Assembly (NCBI GenBank): GCA_001940655.1
Contig: MBAA01000171.1
Span: 1-5,852 of the forward strand
Direction: 5' to 3'
DNA from: Promethearchaeota archaeon CR_4
GTDB lineage: Archaea > Asgardarchaeota > Lokiarchaeia > Sigyniarchaeales > CR-4
DNA length: 5,852 bases
Shown here: positions 5,505 through 5,852 of the stretch, one piece after another
Position numbering within the stretch: position 1 is the stretch's first letter
How the letters are laid out: every line of letters begins with the position of its first letter
Notes under the pieces: generated by a model
Databases searched by the model: none
Told to the model about the DNA's origin: nothing
The model's input: the letters and a program-made list of their open reading frames with translations, nothing else
Translations under genes and position numbers: made by a program

Positions 5505-5852
5505 CTAGTTTTTGCGGTTTTTGCGCGTTTTAAGCCAGTTTAACGCTCCCTCAGCATCGAGAATTTCTTGGAGGAAAGCAGGAAGTTGTTGAAAGGTGAT
5601 AATTTTATTGGAGCGGAGATTCCGGATGGTTCCTTTATCGAGGTCAACCTCAACGTTATCTCCATCCTTGATGCTATTCGTGGGAGTGGTCAGCTCCACT
5701 ACCGGTATGCCTAAATTAATAGCATTCCGGAAGAAGATGCGGGCGAAGCTGCGGGCAGCGATGAATTGGATGCCCAAGGTTTGCAGCACGAAGGGGGCTT
5801 CCTCTCGCGAGGATCCACACCCGAAATTGCTACCCGCGATGATTATATCTCC
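5505..5852 (-). CDS. leuD: 3-isopropylmalate dehydratase-type small subunit (LeuD/HacB family), partial at the 5' end
   Basis: The frame is open to the right edge, so the first roughly 45-50 residues of a protein of about 160 are missing; 115 residues are visible. The segment begins with GDIIIAG followed by NFGCGSSREEAP, the signature of the aconitase-superfamily swivel subunit. IAARSFARIFFRNAINLGIP follows, as in LeuD proteins. With a large iron-sulfur subunit (LeuC type, not in the window) this subunit isomerises 2-isopropylmalate to 3-isopropylmalate in leucine synthesis. The loop that separates isopropylmalate, homoaconitate and methylmalate substrates lies upstream of the visible part, so HacB or a citramalate-pathway role remains possible. 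The GTG at 5789 is an internal valine and not the start, because the signature lies before it. A basic tail (KTRKNRKN) extends the C-terminus. The gene is convergent with the DUF89 gene, 19 bases away. Confidence 0.9.
   Translation of the reverse strand, partial: GDIIIAGSNFGCGSSREEAPFVLQTLGIQFIAARSFARIFFRNAINLGIPVVELTTPTNSIKDGDNVEVDLDKGTIRNLRSNKIITFQQLPAFLQEILDAEGALNWLKTRKNRKN
5509..5530 (+). terminator. T-rich termination tract after the DUF89 gene, inside the convergent gene
   Basis: On the + strand three T-runs follow the TGA of the DUF89 gene within 45 bases: T5 at 5509-5513, T5 at 5517-5521 and T4 at 5527-5530. No stem-loop precedes them. They suit hairpin-independent archaeal termination. 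They lie inside the last codons of the convergent LeuD-like gene, where they correspond to Lys- and Asn-rich codons (tail KTRKNRKN). Confidence 0.4.

Noticed and set aside
5505..5789. A complete small 94-residue protein starting at GTG 5789
   Set aside because: The same frame continues upstream to the edge and encodes the LeuD signature with NFGCGSSRE, so GTG is an internal valine of a truncated gene.
1..5852. CRISPR array, tRNA genes, insertion sequence ends, long direct repeats
   Set aside because: Reading through the window, I saw no spaced repeats, cloverleaf sequence, transposase motifs or terminal inverted repeats.

Overview
The window looks archaeal. It holds an archaeal-type DUF89 phosphatase and a short, separately encoded LeuD/HacB-type isopropylmalate dehydratase small subunit. 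It also holds a HerA/FtsK-superfamily ATPase ending in a cysteine-rich zinc-finger array, and gene ends that rely on bare T-tracts with no stem-loop terminators. Shine-Dalgarno-like sites are present. An uncultured lineage such as an Asgard (Thorarchaeota-like) or other mesophilic archaeon is a guess only; no rRNA or ribosomal marker is present.

Layout from left to right: (1) about 67 bases that may be the 3' end of a + strand gene, with its stop codon overlapping the next ribosome binding site. (2) A 1005-residue + strand ATPase (80-3097) with Walker A and B motifs, a long uncharacterised middle, a coiled coil, and a C-terminal run of 20 cysteines in a repeating C-x2-C...C-x-D-H pattern. (3) A 95-base convergent gap with T-tracts for the opposite strand. 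(4) A - strand secreted protein (3193-4392) with a signal peptide, a circularly permuted NlpC/P60 (YiiX-like) papain-fold domain and an acidic C2-like C-terminal domain. (5) A 142-base divergent promoter region containing a short dyad. (6) A + strand DUF89 metal-dependent phosphatase (4535-5485). (7) A - strand small subunit of an isopropylmalate dehydratase-type enzyme, cut by the right edge, only 19 bases from the phosphatase and convergent with it. No gap longer than 300 bases lacks a gene.

The genes do not form one obvious pathway. Their orientations (+, +, -, +, -) give at least four transcription units, so shared function cannot be read from the order. The strongest candidate for something poorly described is the large ATPase: the motor, coiled coil and tandem zinc-ligand array in one chain suggest a DNA- or protein-remodelling machine with a built-in binding or assembly module. 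The second is the secreted papain-fold hydrolase, whose target in an archaeon without murein is unclear. No complete new system is demonstrated by this sequence.
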